From contig NZ_CP139195.1 in assembly GCF_034057115.1 (NCBI RefSeq), forward strand, positions 1,860,001-1,924,000: 64,000 nt of DNA. Direction: 5' to 3'. The position numbers were made by a program, and so were the translations under genes. This DNA comes from Pseudomonas sp. AN-1 (lineage in GTDB: Bacteria > Pseudomonadota > Gammaproteobacteria > Pseudomonadales > Pseudomonadaceae). The notes beneath the pieces are model-generated. The model was not told the origin of the DNA and ran no database searches. It was given only the letters and a program-made list of their open reading frames with translations. Of this stretch, positions 8,823 to 16,880 are shown one piece after another (the first letter of the stretch is position 1; each line of letters begins with the position of its first letter).

Positions 8823-9992
8823 TCAGACCATGCTCGGGTCCGGCTCCAGGCCCATCAGCTCGCGGCCGAGGATCTGCGCGCAGACGTCGTAGTCGGTGTA
8901 GGCGTGTGCGCCGGTCATGTGCGAGTCGCGGAACAGGCGCTGGATCTCGCTGTTCTCGAACCAACTGGTGGCGCCGGCGGCCTCGAACAGGCGGTCGACG
9001 GCGGCGATGCACATCTTCACCGCGTAGGCCTGGTTGGTGCGCCAGTAGGCCAGCTTCTCGCGGCTCGGGTACTCGTGGCGCTCGCCGTACTCGGCGTGCT
9101 CTTCCCAGGTCTTCTCGAGGAAGGCGCGGGCGGCAGCGACCTGGTGGGTCGACTCAGCCAGACGCATCAGCGCCGGGGTGGCGGCACCGACAGCGGCGCC
9201 GGTGTAGGCGCGCACGCGGTTCTTCTGCTTTTCCTTGAAGGCGACCAGCATGCGCTCGGCGATGCCCAGGCTGATGGCGGAGAAGCCGCAGGCGAAGTAC
9301 GGGCGGTACGGGGTGTAGAAGATCTTGCTGTCCGGATACAGACCGAAGCCGGCGGACTTGCCTTCCATCATGTCCTTGGCCGCCTGGATGCGGTGGTTGG
9401 GGATGAAGGCGTTCTTGATCACCAGGGTCTTCGAGCCGCTGCTGCGCATGCCGACGGAGAACCAGTCGTCGCGGATCTCGTAGTCGCTGCGCGGCAGTAC
9501 GCCGAAGCTGTACACCAGCTCGCCTTCGGCATTCTTGCGGCGCATGCCGACGATGGCCCACTCGGCGTGGTCACAACCGCTGCTCCAGCCCATCTCGCCG
9601 CTGAGCAGCACGCCGCCCTCGGTTTCCTCGATGGTGCTGAACGGCGCGATGCTGCTGCTGGCGGTGGCATCCGGGTTGTCGCCCCAGATCTCGTCCTGCA
9701 GCTGCTTGGGGAACATGGCCAGCTGGTGGCTGTGGGTGCACAGCAGGCTGAAGGCCCAGGCGGTGCCGCCGCAGGCGCCGGCCAGCGCGGCCACGCAGTC
9801 GGTGAATTCGGGCAGGGAGATTTCCAGACCGCCATAGGCCTTGGGCTGGAAGGCGCGGTGCATGCCGATGCTCTTCAGCAGAGCGATGTTCTCGTCCGGG
9901 ACCTTGCGCTCGAGCTCCGCGCGGGCGGCGTTGGCTGCGATGGCCGGCAGGATGGTTTGCAGTTTCTCGAGAAGGGGGTTCGCTCTTTTCAT
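8823..9992 (-). CDS. Acyl-CoA-dehydrogenase-fold flavin-dependent monooxygenase (HsaA/HpaH-C2-like)
   Basis: A 389-residue protein of the acyl-CoA dehydrogenase superfamily. Its sequence (ACGGTAWAFSLLCTHSHQLAMF, GEMGWSSGCDHAEW, the substrate-loop IPNHRI and the C-terminal SHMTGAHAYTDYD) matches the oxygenase components of two-component flavin hydroxylases such as HsaA and p-hydroxyphenylacetate hydroxylase C2, not true acyl-CoA dehydrogenases. These use reduced FMN/FAD from a separate reductase to hydroxylate an aromatic substrate. No reductase or aromatic-catabolism gene lies nearby, so the substrate is unknown. Start ATG 9992 is preferred over the upstream in-frame codon at 10061 because MKRANPLLEKL matches the family start. 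A 506-bp non-coding region lies upstream. Confidence 0.82.
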   Translation of the reverse strand: MKRANPLLEKLQTILPAIAANAARAELERKVPDENIALLKSIGMHRAFQPKAYGGLEISLPEFTDCVAALAGACGGTAWAFSLLCTHSHQLAMFPKQLQDEIWGDNPDATASSSIAPFSTIEETEGGVLLSGEMGWSSGCDHAEWAIVGMRRKNAEGELVYSFGVLPRSDYEIRDDWFSVGMRSSGSKTLVIKNAFIPNHRIQAAKDMMEGKSAGFGLYPDSKIFYTPYRPYFACGFSAISLGIAERMLVAFKEKQKNRVRAYTGAAVGAATPALMRLAESTHQVAAARAFLEKTWEEHAEYGERHEYPSREKLAYWRTNQAYAVKMCIAAVDRLFEAAGATSWFENSEIQRLFRDSHMTGAHAYTDYDVCAQILGRELMGLEPDPSMV

Positions 9993-10160
9993 GGCTGTCT
10001 GTCTATACCGGTCGATACTTATTGTGTCTGCCGCCACCTGCGGGTCGCGGCAAATGCCCAACTGCCAGGATCAATTCAGTCTGGTCGATCCGCAGGCACT
10101 CTGCCTGCGCGCTTCCAGCAATCCGGGGGGCATTATGTGATGGCATCGACGGTGACAGAA

Positions 10161-10196
10161 TGCACCTTTCATAGACAAGATTGCATTTTTCATGGA
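10161..10196. promoter_or_regulatory. Tandem operator-like repeat in the monooxygenase-msrB gap
   Basis: TGCACCTTTCATAGA (10161-10175) and TGCATTTTTCATGGA (10182-10196) are 12/15 identical and start 21 bp apart, two helical turns. They lie 170-205 bp upstream of the divergent monooxygenase start and about 300 bp before msrB, in a locally AT-rich patch. The spacing suggests two sites on the same DNA face for a regulator. The rest of the gap (9993-10498) holds no gene I can support. Confidence 0.4.
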
Positions 10197-10498
10197 ATCG
10201 CCCGACACCTGCCGGCCCTTCGACCACGCAGCGGGGCAGGTGGAAACGTCTGCGATCCCGCCGCAAGCAGCTGATTTCGCACGAGATGGTTGCAGGGCTG
10301 CACATCCGGCCAGGCGCTGACGGGCCTCCTCCCGGGACGGCTTGCACAAATCACGGCGAGCGTCGCGCTGCCGGGCGAATCTCGGCCCGGTCGGCGACCG
10401 TCCATCGGCAGCCGAGGATGCCGCCGGCCCGCAAGCGGGAACGGCGCCGCGCCAGGCTGTCTAATATTTGCACAGAGCATCCTCCCGGAGGTGTCGCC

Positions 10499-11017
10499 AT
10501 GCATCGCCGCCATCTGCTGCGGGCCATCGCCCTGCTGCCCGCCTGGGCACTGCTGGAGCGCGGCATCCGCCCGGCGCGGGCAACGCCCCTCGCCACGGTT
10601 GCCCGGCTGGACAAGCCGCCCGAGGAGTGGCGAGCCCTGCTGCCGCCGGCAGCCTGGCGCGTGCTGTTCGAGGAGGACACCGAGCCGGCCGGCAGCAGCC
10701 CGCTGAACGACGAACACCGCGACGGCACCTTCGTCTGCGCCGCCTGCTACCTGCCGCTGTTCGACAGCCGCCACAAGTACGACAGCGGCACCGGCTGGCC
10801 GAGCTTCACCCAGCCGCTCGACCCCGCGCACATCGGCCGCCGGCGCGATTTCAGGCTGTTCTGGCCGCGCAGCGAATACCACTGCGCGCGCTGCGGCGGG
10901 CATCAGGGCCATGTGTTCGACGACGGCCCGCCGCCGCGCGGCGAGCGCTGGTGCAACAACGGCCTGGCGCTGCACTTCGTGCCGCGCGAGGAACCCCTGC
11001 CGGAGCTGAGGAGCTGA
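10499..11017 (+). CDS. msrB: Exported peptide-methionine (R)-S-oxide reductase
   Basis: MsrB repairs methionine-R-sulfoxide in proteins. This 172-residue form has an N-terminal export signal (MHRRHLLRAIALLPAWALL, cleavage near residue 32), so it should act in the periplasm. The catalytic domain has zinc-ligand pairs CAAC and CARC, the GTGWPSF substrate loop, and the active-site cysteine in RWCNNGLALHF. It starts at ATG 10499 with GGAGG seven bases upstream. The start codon of msrA lies two bases beyond its stop, so the two reductases are co-translated and cover both sulfoxide stereoisomers outside the cytoplasm. Confidence 0.93.
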   Translation: MHRRHLLRAIALLPAWALLERGIRPARATPLATVARLDKPPEEWRALLPPAAWRVLFEEDTEPAGSSPLNDEHRDGTFVCAACYLPLFDSRHKYDSGTGWPSFTQPLDPAHIGRRRDFRLFWPRSEYHCARCGGHQGHVFDDGPPPRGERWCNNGLALHFVPREEPLPELRS

Positions 11018-11019
11018 GC

Positions 11020-11655
11020 ATGCGCAGACAGGTCAGGGTGGGGCTGCGCGCCCTGCTGACGGGAGCCGCCCTGCTCGGTGCCCTGTCGCTGGCGAGCGCA
11101 GGCGAGACGCCCACGGCGACGCCCGAGGCGGACGCCACGGCGATCTTCGCCGGCGGCTGCTTCTGGTGTCTGGAAGCAGATTTCGACAAGGTGCCGGGAG
11201 TGCTGTCCACCACCTCGGGCTATACCGGCGGCACGCTGGCCAACCCGAGCTACGAGCAGGTCTCGGCCGGCGGCAGCGGCCATCTGGAGGCGGTGCTGGT
11301 GCGCTACGACCCGGCGCGGACCAGCTACGCCAGGCTGCTGGAGGCCTTCTGGCCGAACATCGACCCGCTGACCGCCACCGGCCAGTTCTGCGACATCGGC
11401 GCGCAGTACCGCAGCGCGATCTTCTATGCCGACGCCGAGCAGCGACGCCAGGCCGAGGCCTCCAGGGCGGCGCTGCAGGCCTCCGCGCGCTTCGACCGGC
11501 CCATCGTCACCGAGATACTCCCCGCCGGCACCTTCTATCCGGCCGAGGAGTACCACCAGGACTACGCGCGTCGCAATCCGCTGCGCTACCACTTCTACCG
11601 CAGCCGCTGCGGCCGCGACGCCCGCCTGCAGGAGCTGTGGGGCACGCCACGCTGA
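11020..11655 (+). CDS. msrA: Exported peptide-methionine (S)-S-oxide reductase
   Basis: MsrA reduces methionine-S-sulfoxide. The 211-residue product has a signal peptide (MRRQVRVGLRALLTGAALLG, ending ASA near residue 27) and the catalytic GGCFWC motif at about residues 45-50, followed by GYTGG and the EYHQDY region that contacts substrate. It is shorter than fused MsrAB proteins and forms an exported pair with the preceding msrB. Electrons would have to come from a periplasmic thiol carrier, none of which is encoded nearby. It is convergent with cvfB, with only four bases between the stop codons. Confidence 0.94.
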   Translation: MRRQVRVGLRALLTGAALLGALSLASAGETPTATPEADATAIFAGGCFWCLEADFDKVPGVLSTTSGYTGGTLANPSYEQVSAGGSGHLEAVLVRYDPARTSYARLLEAFWPNIDPLTATGQFCDIGAQYRSAIFYADAEQRRQAEASRAALQASARFDRPIVTEILPAGTFYPAEEYHQDYARRNPLRYHFYRSRCGRDARLQELWGTPR

Positions 11656-11659
11656 GGAT

Positions 11660-12496
11660 TCAGCGCAGTTCGATGCCCTGCTCGTGGATGACGATCAGGC
11701 CCTGCTTGTACAGGCCGCCGATGGCCTTCTTGAAGTTGCCCTTGCTGACGCCGAACAGGCGAGCGATCTCCTCCGGCGGGCTCTTGTCGGAGAGCGCCAG
11801 GCGGCCGCCGGCCGCGCGCAGCTGGGCGAGGATCTGCTCGCCCAGCTGGTCGCCCGCCTGCCGGCCGACCGGCTGCAGGCTCAGGCTGATCTTGCCGTCC
11901 GCGCGCACTTCCTTGATGTAGCCGGTCTCCTGCATGCCCGGGCGGATGAACTTGAACAGTTCGTTCTTGTGGATCAGCCCCCAGTGCTTGCCGTCGATGA
12001 TGGCCTTGAAGCCCAGGTCGGTGCGCTCGGCCACCAGCAGGTCGACGGCCTGACCCGGCTGGTAGCTGGCCGGCGTGTTGTCCAGGTAGCGGTCCAGCCG
12101 CGCGGTGGCGGTGATCCGCCGGGTGCGCGGATCGAGATAGACGTGCACCACGGCGTAGTCGCCGACCTGCAGGGGGCGCTTCTCCTCGGAATGCGGCAGG
12201 AACAGGTCCTTGGGCAGCCCCCAGTCGAGGAACAGGCCGACGTGGTTGATCGCCACCACCTTGAGGCTGGCGAAGCCGCCCACCTGCACCCTGGGCTTCT
12301 GCGTGGTGGCGATGATGCGGTCTTCGCTGTCGAGGTAGACGAACACGTTGAGCCAGTCGCCGACTTCGCAGGGCTCGCCCTTGGGCACATAGCGCCTGGG
12401 CAGGAGGATTTCCCCGTCCGGCCCGCCATCCAGATAGAGGCCGAAGTCGGTGTGCTTGACCACCTGCAGAGAGTTGAACCGCCCGATGAGTGCCAT
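11660..12496 (-). CDS. cvfB: CvfB-family S1 RNA-binding protein
   Basis: A 278-residue cytoplasmic protein with repeated S1-type OB folds, then a C-terminal winged helix (PPEEIARLFGVSKGNFKKAIGGLYKQGLI). Characteristic phrases are FGLYLDGG-DGEILLP, VGLFLDWGLPKDLFLP and WGLIHKNELF. The family is named after a staphylococcal virulence regulator and binds RNA. Its role in pseudomonads is not defined. The frame is open well upstream, but ATG 12496 (MALIGRFNSLQVV) matches the family start. It ends four bases from msrA on the other strand. Confidence 0.9.
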   Translation of the reverse strand: MALIGRFNSLQVVKHTDFGLYLDGGPDGEILLPRRYVPKGEPCEVGDWLNVFVYLDSEDRIIATTQKPRVQVGGFASLKVVAINHVGLFLDWGLPKDLFLPHSEEKRPLQVGDYAVVHVYLDPRTRRITATARLDRYLDNTPASYQPGQAVDLLVAERTDLGFKAIIDGKHWGLIHKNELFKFIRPGMQETGYIKEVRADGKISLSLQPVGRQAGDQLGEQILAQLRAAGGRLALSDKSPPEEIARLFGVSKGNFKKAIGGLYKQGLIVIHEQGIELR

Positions 12497-12915
12497 GTCG
12501 CGTACCTTGATTGCCAGGGCAGGCATTCTAGCCGAGATCGCCCGCCGGCACGCGGCCGGCTGATGCAACACGGCCGCGGATTTCCCCGTCCTTTCCCGAC
12601 GGATGCCCGGGACTGCACGACGGCCCGGAGGGGCCTCGTAACTCATTGATTCGAAAGGGCTGCTTGCTGCAGGGCCGACGTGCCGCGCCGCACCGAGAAA
12701 CGCCATCCGCCAAAAGGCGGAGGCACGACCTGCAGAAAGGATTTGCACCGGACCGCATTACCAAGTAGGGTGCTCCCCACTGTGTTGCTTGTGTCATCGT
12801 AATCGACTGGTTTAGATCTTGATCCAATCATATTTCGGTTTTCCTGGCTCCTTGCACTCAGTTCCGGCCCCGGGCAGTTCCGGTGCCGTAGTCAACACTG
12901 TCCAAGGAGACAACC
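12497..12915. other. 419-bp intergenic region before the cold-shock gene
   Basis: This contains the cvfB promoter side and the upstream/leader region of the cold-shock gene. The last 150 bases are AT-richer than their surroundings (around TTTAGATCTTGATCCAATCA). Cold-shock genes usually carry a long structured leader that acts as an RNA thermosensor, and the length fits that. No conserved cold-box was identified with certainty and no other gene is seen. Confidence 0.4.
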
Positions 12916-13125
12916 ATGTCTAATCGCCAAACCGGTACCGTCAAGTGGTTCAACGATGAAAAAGGCTTCGGCTTCATCACCCCGCAGAGCGGTCCGGACG
13001 TGTTTGTGCATTTCCGCGCCATCAAGGCCGACGGCTTCAAGACCCTGAAGGAAGGCCAAGCCGTTTCCTTCCTGGTCGTCCAGGGCCAGAAAGGTCTGCA
13101 GGCTGACGAAGTCCAGATCATCTGA
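12916..13125 (+). CDS. CspA-family cold-shock protein
   Basis: A 69-residue single OB-fold RNA chaperone. RNP1 is KGFGFI (residues 16-21) and RNP2 is VFVHF, the nucleic-acid-binding aromatic face. The [15 protein letters not shown] opening is diagnostic. AAGGAGA lies eight bases before ATG 12916, a strong ribosome-binding site. The gene is a single unit with a terminator 15 bases after the stop. Pseudomonads carry several such paralogues, and which one this corresponds to cannot be told from sequence alone. Confidence 0.96.
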   Translation: MSNRQTGTVKWFNDEKGFGFITPQSGPDVFVHFRAIKADGFKTLKEGQAVSFLVVQGQKGLQADEVQII

Positions 13126-13140
13126 TCCGGCTTCCCGCCT

Positions 13141-13176
13141 CGCAAAAGCCCCGCCCAGTGCGGGGCTTTTGCTTTT
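13141..13176 (+). terminator. Rho-independent terminator of the cold-shock gene
   Basis: GCAAAAGCCCCGC (13142-13154) pairs with GCGGGGCTTTTGC (13160-13172), a near-perfect 13-bp stem followed by TTTT. Confidence 0.92.
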
Positions 13177-13221
13177 CCGACTTTATACTGCGCCACCCGC
13201 CGCTTTCCCGAGAGACCCGCC

Positions 13222-14229
13222 ATGTCGCTGAAGCTCACCATCGTCGACCAGACGCCCGTCCACGGCGACCGCCCGGCCCGCGAGGCGCCCAACAGCTCGG
13301 TCGAGCTGGCCCGCGCCTGCGACGAGCTGGGCTACCACCGCTACTGGCTGGCCGAACACCACAACAGCATCCAGTTCGCCAATCCCTGCCCGGAAATCAT
13401 GGTCGCCCGCGTGGCCAGCGCCACGCAGAACATGCGCATCGGCAGCGGCGGCGTGATGCTCACCCACTACAGCCCGTACAAGGTGGCCGAGGTGTTCCGC
13501 ATGCTCGCCAGCCTGTTCCCCGAGCGCATCGACCTCGGCATCGGCCGCGCCCCGGGCGGCACGCCGCTGGCCTCCGCGGCCCTCGCGGCACCCTACGAGC
13601 AGCTGGAAGAAGACACCTTCCCGCAGCAGGCCGCCGAGCTGTGCGCCTTCCTGCGCAACGAGTATCCCGAGCGCCATCCCTACAGCCGCCTGCGCTGCCT
13701 GCCGGACAACGATCCGGCGCCGCAGCTGTGGATGCTCGGCTCCGGCGGCGGCAGCTCGTCGCTGGCCGGCTACCTGGGCATGGGCCTGTCGGTGGCCAAG
13801 TTCATCGCCCCGCAGGCCTGCTCGCCGGCGATCTTCGCCAACTACGAGCGCCACTTCCGCGAGGCCGGGCATGAGCACAAGCCCGCGCGCATGCTGGCGC
13901 TGGCGGTGATCTGTGCAGAAACCGAGGAAGAGGCCAGGCGCATCGCCAGTACCGCCGCCTGGCGCAAGATGATGACCGGCCGCGGCGCCCGCGAGCCGCT
14001 GCTCAGCCCCGAGGAAATCGACCAGCGCCGCCGCCAGCTCAGCCCCAGCGACCTGGCCGAGCTGGACGCCACCCGCGACGCCATGGTGGTCGGCACCCCG
14101 GAGCAGTGCTGGGAGCAGTTTCACGCCCACGCCCGCGACTACCAGCTCGACGAACTGGGCCTGGTCACCGTGACCCACAGCTTCGCCGACCGCCTGAACA
14201 GCTACCGTCTGCTGGCCGCGAAACGCTGA
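13222..14229 (+). CDS. Luciferase-like flavin-dependent oxidoreductase
   Basis: A 335-residue member of the bacterial-luciferase-like monooxygenase superfamily, of the MsnO8-like subgroup. It begins LTIVDQTPVHGDRPAREA, then YWLAEHHN (residues about 37-44), RIGSGGVMLTHYSP and ERIDLGIGRAPGG, the flavin-phosphate-binding part of the barrel. Such enzymes use FMNH2 from a partner reductase. The substrate is unknown and no reductase lies beside it. It is a single-gene unit with a strong hairpin after the stop. Confidence 0.9.
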   Translation: MSLKLTIVDQTPVHGDRPAREAPNSSVELARACDELGYHRYWLAEHHNSIQFANPCPEIMVARVASATQNMRIGSGGVMLTHYSPYKVAEVFRMLASLFPERIDLGIGRAPGGTPLASAALAAPYEQLEEDTFPQQAAELCAFLRNEYPERHPYSRLRCLPDNDPAPQLWMLGSGGGSSSLAGYLGMGLSVAKFIAPQACSPAIFANYERHFREAGHEHKPARMLALAVICAETEEEARRIASTAAWRKMMTGRGAREPLLSPEEIDQRRRQLSPSDLAELDATRDAMVVGTPEQCWEQFHAHARDYQLDELGLVTVTHSFADRLNSYRLLAAKR

Positions 14230-14237
14230 GTCGTGCC

Positions 14238-14268
14238 GGTGAAAATCGCGACTTCCGCGATTTTCACC
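14238..14268. terminator. Perfect 13-bp hairpin after the luciferase-like gene
   Basis: GGTGAAAATCGCG (14238-14250) pairs exactly with CGCGATTTTCACC (14256-14268) around an ACTTC loop. The inner GC stem followed by TTTT resembles a terminator, and the complementary A run would serve the other strand too. Confidence 0.75.
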
Positions 14269-14334
14269 TACTGATTTCCGTCAAATACTTCGCAGATCCC
14301 GGCCAATTGAACAAAATTTGATCGCCGATTCATG

Positions 14335-14340
14335 TATAAT
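14335..14340 (+). promoter_or_regulatory. Consensus -10 hexamer before the 61-residue gene
   Basis: A perfect TATAAT, directly preceded by TG, sits 36 bases before ATG 14376, giving a short leader. No good -35 is found at 17 bp (CAAAAT is there), although TTGAAC lies 22 bp upstream. It is therefore probably a promoter that relies on its -10 region. Confidence 0.5.
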
Positions 14341-14375
14341 GGGCGGCCTTTTTCGCTGCAGGTAGGAGAATCCTC

Positions 14376-14561
14376 ATGCAAAGCAAACCCGGTTCGTCCA
14401 AGCAGAAGGTCGCCCCCGTCCCCTCCGCCGAAGCCCGCCGTGCGCTCGAAGAGCAGATGGCCGCCTTCCTCAAGGCCGGCGGCGAGGTCCAGCAGATCCC
14501 CCGCGGCGTCAGCGGCCAGACCTACGGCAGCTCGCGCCAGATCACCATCAGCAAGAAGTGA
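14376..14561 (+). CDS. Conserved 61-residue hypothetical protein
   Basis: A small, hydrophilic, strongly basic protein with lysines at both ends (QSKPGSSKQK and QITISKK) and an amphipathic helix EARRALEEQMAAFLKAGG in the middle. It has no signal peptide, cysteines or membrane segment. AGGAGA precedes ATG 14376. It lies four bases before the pseudouridine-synthase-like gene, behind a consensus -10, so the two are co-transcribed. The charge suggests nucleic-acid contact, but no function is recognised. Confidence 0.75.
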   Translation: MQSKPGSSKQKVAPVPSAEARRALEEQMAAFLKAGGEVQQIPRGVSGQTYGSSRQITISKK

Positions 14562-14565
14562 CCCC

Positions 14566-15276
14566 ATGACCGATCCCGTCCGCCTGTCCAAGCGCCTCGC
14601 CGAACTGCTGCCCTGCTCGCGCCGCGAGGCCGAGCTGTACATCGAGGGCGGCTGGGTGACGGTTGACGGTCAGGTGGTCGAGGAGCCGCAGTTCAAGGTG
14701 CAGGCGCAGGCCATCGCCCTGCTCGAGGGCGCCCGGGCGGAATCCCAGCCGCCGGTCACCCTGATCCTGCACAAGCCGGCCGGCGTCGATGCCGAGCAGG
14801 CCAGCGAACTGCTCGGCGCCGAAAGCCGCGCGGCGGACGATGCCTCCGGGGTGCGCCTGCTCAGGCGCCACCTGCAGCGCCTGAGCGTGCCACTGCCCCT
14901 GGAGCCTGAGGCTTCCGGCCTGCTGGTGCTGACCCAGAACTGGGGCGTGATCCGCAAGCTGACCGACGACTTCAGCAAGATCGAGCAGGAATACATCGTC
15001 GAGGTCACCGGCACCCTCGAGCCACAGCAGCTCGCACTGCTCAATCACGGCCTGAGCTATCAGGGCCGGGCGCTGGCTCCGTGCAAGGTCAGCTGGCAGA
15101 GCGAAACCCGCCTGCGCTTCGCCCTCAAGGCACCGCAGCCCGGCCAGATCGCCCACATGTGCCGCAGCGTCGGCCTGCAGGTACTGGGCATCCGCCGCAT
15201 CCGCATCGGCCGCCTGGCCATGGCCAGGCTGCAGCCGGTACAGTGGCGCTACCTCGGCGCCAGCGAGCGCTTCTGA
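14566..15276 (+). CDS. RsuA/RluF-like pseudouridine synthase homologue with altered active site
   Basis: A 236-residue protein with an N-terminal S4 RNA-binding domain (residues 5-50, RLSKRLAELLPCSRREAELYIEGG) and a degenerate RsuA/RluB/E/F-type synthase domain. The family catalytic motif is R-L-D-x-x-T/S-x-G-L. Here the aligned residues 111-119 are PLEPEASGL, so the catalytic aspartate position holds Glu113 and the preceding Arg is Pro. The conserved K-x-E-Y-x-V-x-V strand survives as EQEYIVEV. It may be inactive as a synthase and act only as an RNA-binding protein. ATG 14566 follows the 61-residue gene by four bases. Confidence 0.8.
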   Translation: MTDPVRLSKRLAELLPCSRREAELYIEGGWVTVDGQVVEEPQFKVQAQAIALLEGARAESQPPVTLILHKPAGVDAEQASELLGAESRAADDASGVRLLRRHLQRLSVPLPLEPEASGLLVLTQNWGVIRKLTDDFSKIEQEYIVEVTGTLEPQQLALLNHGLSYQGRALAPCKVSWQSETRLRFALKAPQPGQIAHMCRSVGLQVLGIRRIRIGRLAMARLQPVQWRYLGASERF

Positions 15277-15296
15277 AGCCGCCTCGCCGCTGAACT

Positions 15297-16448
15297 CTAT
15301 GGCTGCGCCAGCCCCAGGCGCAGCAGTTTGCCGTCGCTCTCGTCGGTGAGCACATACACCCAGCCATCCGGCCCCACCCGCACGTCGCGGATGCGCCAGT
15401 TCTTCTCCTCCAGCAGGCGCTCCTCGCGCACCACCTGGTCGCCATCGAGGCTCAGACGGATCAGCGCCTGCTGGGCCAGCGCGCCAATGAACAGGCTGTG
15501 CTGCCAGGCCGGAAAGCGCTCGGCGTCGTAGAAGGCCATGCCGCTGAGCGCCGGCGACTTCTTCCAGACGTGGTGCGGCGGCTCGGTACCGGGCACCCTC
15601 TCGCCCTCGGCCTCGGGGATCGGCAGCAGGCTGTAGTTGATGCCGTGGGTGGCCCGCGGCCAGCCGTAGTTGCGCCCCGGCTGGGGGATGTTGATCTCGT
15701 CGCCGCCACGCGGCCCATGCTCGTGGATCCACAACCGGCCGGTCCACGGGTTGAGCGCGGCGCCCTGCGGGTTGCGGTGGCCGTAGGACCAGATCTCCGC
15801 CCGCGCGCCGGGACGGCCGACGAAGGGATTGTCCGCCGGAATACGGCCGTCCGGGTGCAGGCGCACCACCTTGCCCTGCAGCTTGTCGAGGTCCTGGGCG
15901 GTGGGGCGCTGGTTGTTCTCGCCGAGGGTGACGAACAGGTAGCCGGCGCGATCGAACACCAGCCGCGAGCCGAAGTGGATGCCGGAGGACAGCTTGGGCT
16001 GCTGGCGGAAGATCACCTGGAAATCCTCCAGCGCCCCGAGGTCGGCGGACAGCCGCCCGCGACCGACCGCGGTGCCGGCGCGGCCATCGACGCCCTGCTC
16101 GGCGTAGCTGAGATAGACCAGGCGATCCGTGGCGAACTGCGGCGACAGGGCGATGTCGAGCAGGCCGCCCTGCCCCTGGGCGAACACCGCCGGCACTCCG
16201 GCCAGCGGTGCCGACAACTCGCCCGCGGCGCTCACCCGGCGCAGCCGGCCGGGGCGCTCGGTGACCAGCATGCCCTGGCCGTCCGGCAGGAAGGCCAGCG
16301 CCCAGGGGTGCTCGAGGCCGCCGGCGACCTCCGCCAGCACCAGCGGGCCATGCTCGCTGTCCGGCAGCGGAGCGGCCTGCGCGGTCTCCAGCAGCGCGAC
16401 CAGCCACAGCGCTCCGGCGGCGCGCAGGATGGATGCACGAACACTCAT
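15297..16448 (-). CDS. PQQ-dependent aldose sugar dehydrogenase-like protein
   Basis: A 383-residue exported beta-propeller enzyme of the soluble glucose/aldose dehydrogenase family (YliI/Asd type). The signal peptide is residues 1-25 (ending TAQA). The propeller carries GGLEHPWALAFLPDG, LGENNQRPTAQD, SYGHRNPQG and EHGPRGGDE, which contain the histidine, arginine and calcium/PQQ ligands of the family. It should oxidise aldoses in the periplasm with PQQ. The frame is open far upstream, but ATG 16448 has GGGAGAGG at good spacing and begins the signal peptide. It follows the DUF488 gene by 14 bases and is probably in the same transcript. Confidence 0.9.
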   Translation of the reverse strand: MSVRASILRAAGALWLVALLETAQAAPLPDSEHGPLVLAEVAGGLEHPWALAFLPDGQGMLVTERPGRLRRVSAAGELSAPLAGVPAVFAQGQGGLLDIALSPQFATDRLVYLSYAEQGVDGRAGTAVGRGRLSADLGALEDFQVIFRQQPKLSSGIHFGSRLVFDRAGYLFVTLGENNQRPTAQDLDKLQGKVVRLHPDGRIPADNPFVGRPGARAEIWSYGHRNPQGAALNPWTGRLWIHEHGPRGGDEINIPQPGRNYGWPRATHGINYSLLPIPEAEGERVPGTEPPHHVWKKSPALSGMAFYDAERFPAWQHSLFIGALAQQALIRLSLDGDQVVREERLLEEKNWRIRDVRVGPDGWVYVLTDESDGKLLRLGLAQP

Positions 16449-16462
16449 CGAACCTCTCCCTG

Positions 16463-16825
16463 TCAGGGGGCGGGGGCGGCCAGCCGCTCGGCAAGAAACT
16501 CGGCCAGCACCTGCGCATTGTTGAACCGCTCGTCGTGGGCGGCGTACAGCAGGGTCAGGGTGCCGGAGCGCGCCCGCTCCAGCAGCGGTTGCCAGAGCGC
16601 CGGCGCAGCCGCCAGCTCGGCCCGGTAGGCCGCGCGGAAGGCGTCGAAATGCTGCGGCTCGTGGGCGAAGGCGCGGCGCACGCCGTCCGAAGGTGCCAGC
16701 TCGCGCAGCCAGGCATCCAGCGCCAGTTCGGCCTTGCGACAGCCGCGCGGCCACAGCCGGTCGACCAGAACCCGATAGCCGTCATCCGCCGCCGCCGGCT
16801 GATAGACCCGCTTGCAGACGATCAC
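16463..16825 (-). CDS. DUF488 family protein
   Basis: A 120-residue cytoplasmic protein of the YeaO/DUF488 group. It has the family start (CKRVYQP), VLVDRLWPRGCRK at about residues 19-31, and the C-terminal LLYAAHDERFNNAQVLAEFL. The conserved Arg and Asp positions are intact. The biochemical function is unknown. GTG 16825 is used as the start because it gives the family N-terminus. It is the first gene of a minus-strand pair with the sugar dehydrogenase. Confidence 0.85.
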   Translation of the reverse strand: MIVCKRVYQPAAADDGYRVLVDRLWPRGCRKAELALDAWLRELAPSDGVRRAFAHEPQHFDAFRAAYRAELAAAPALWQPLLERARSGTLTLLYAAHDERFNNAQVLAEFLAERLAAPAP

Positions 16826-16880
16826 CGCGCCACCCTCCCGCTCCTGCTGGTCCGGGCAAGGATAGACCAGCGCGCGGGGT

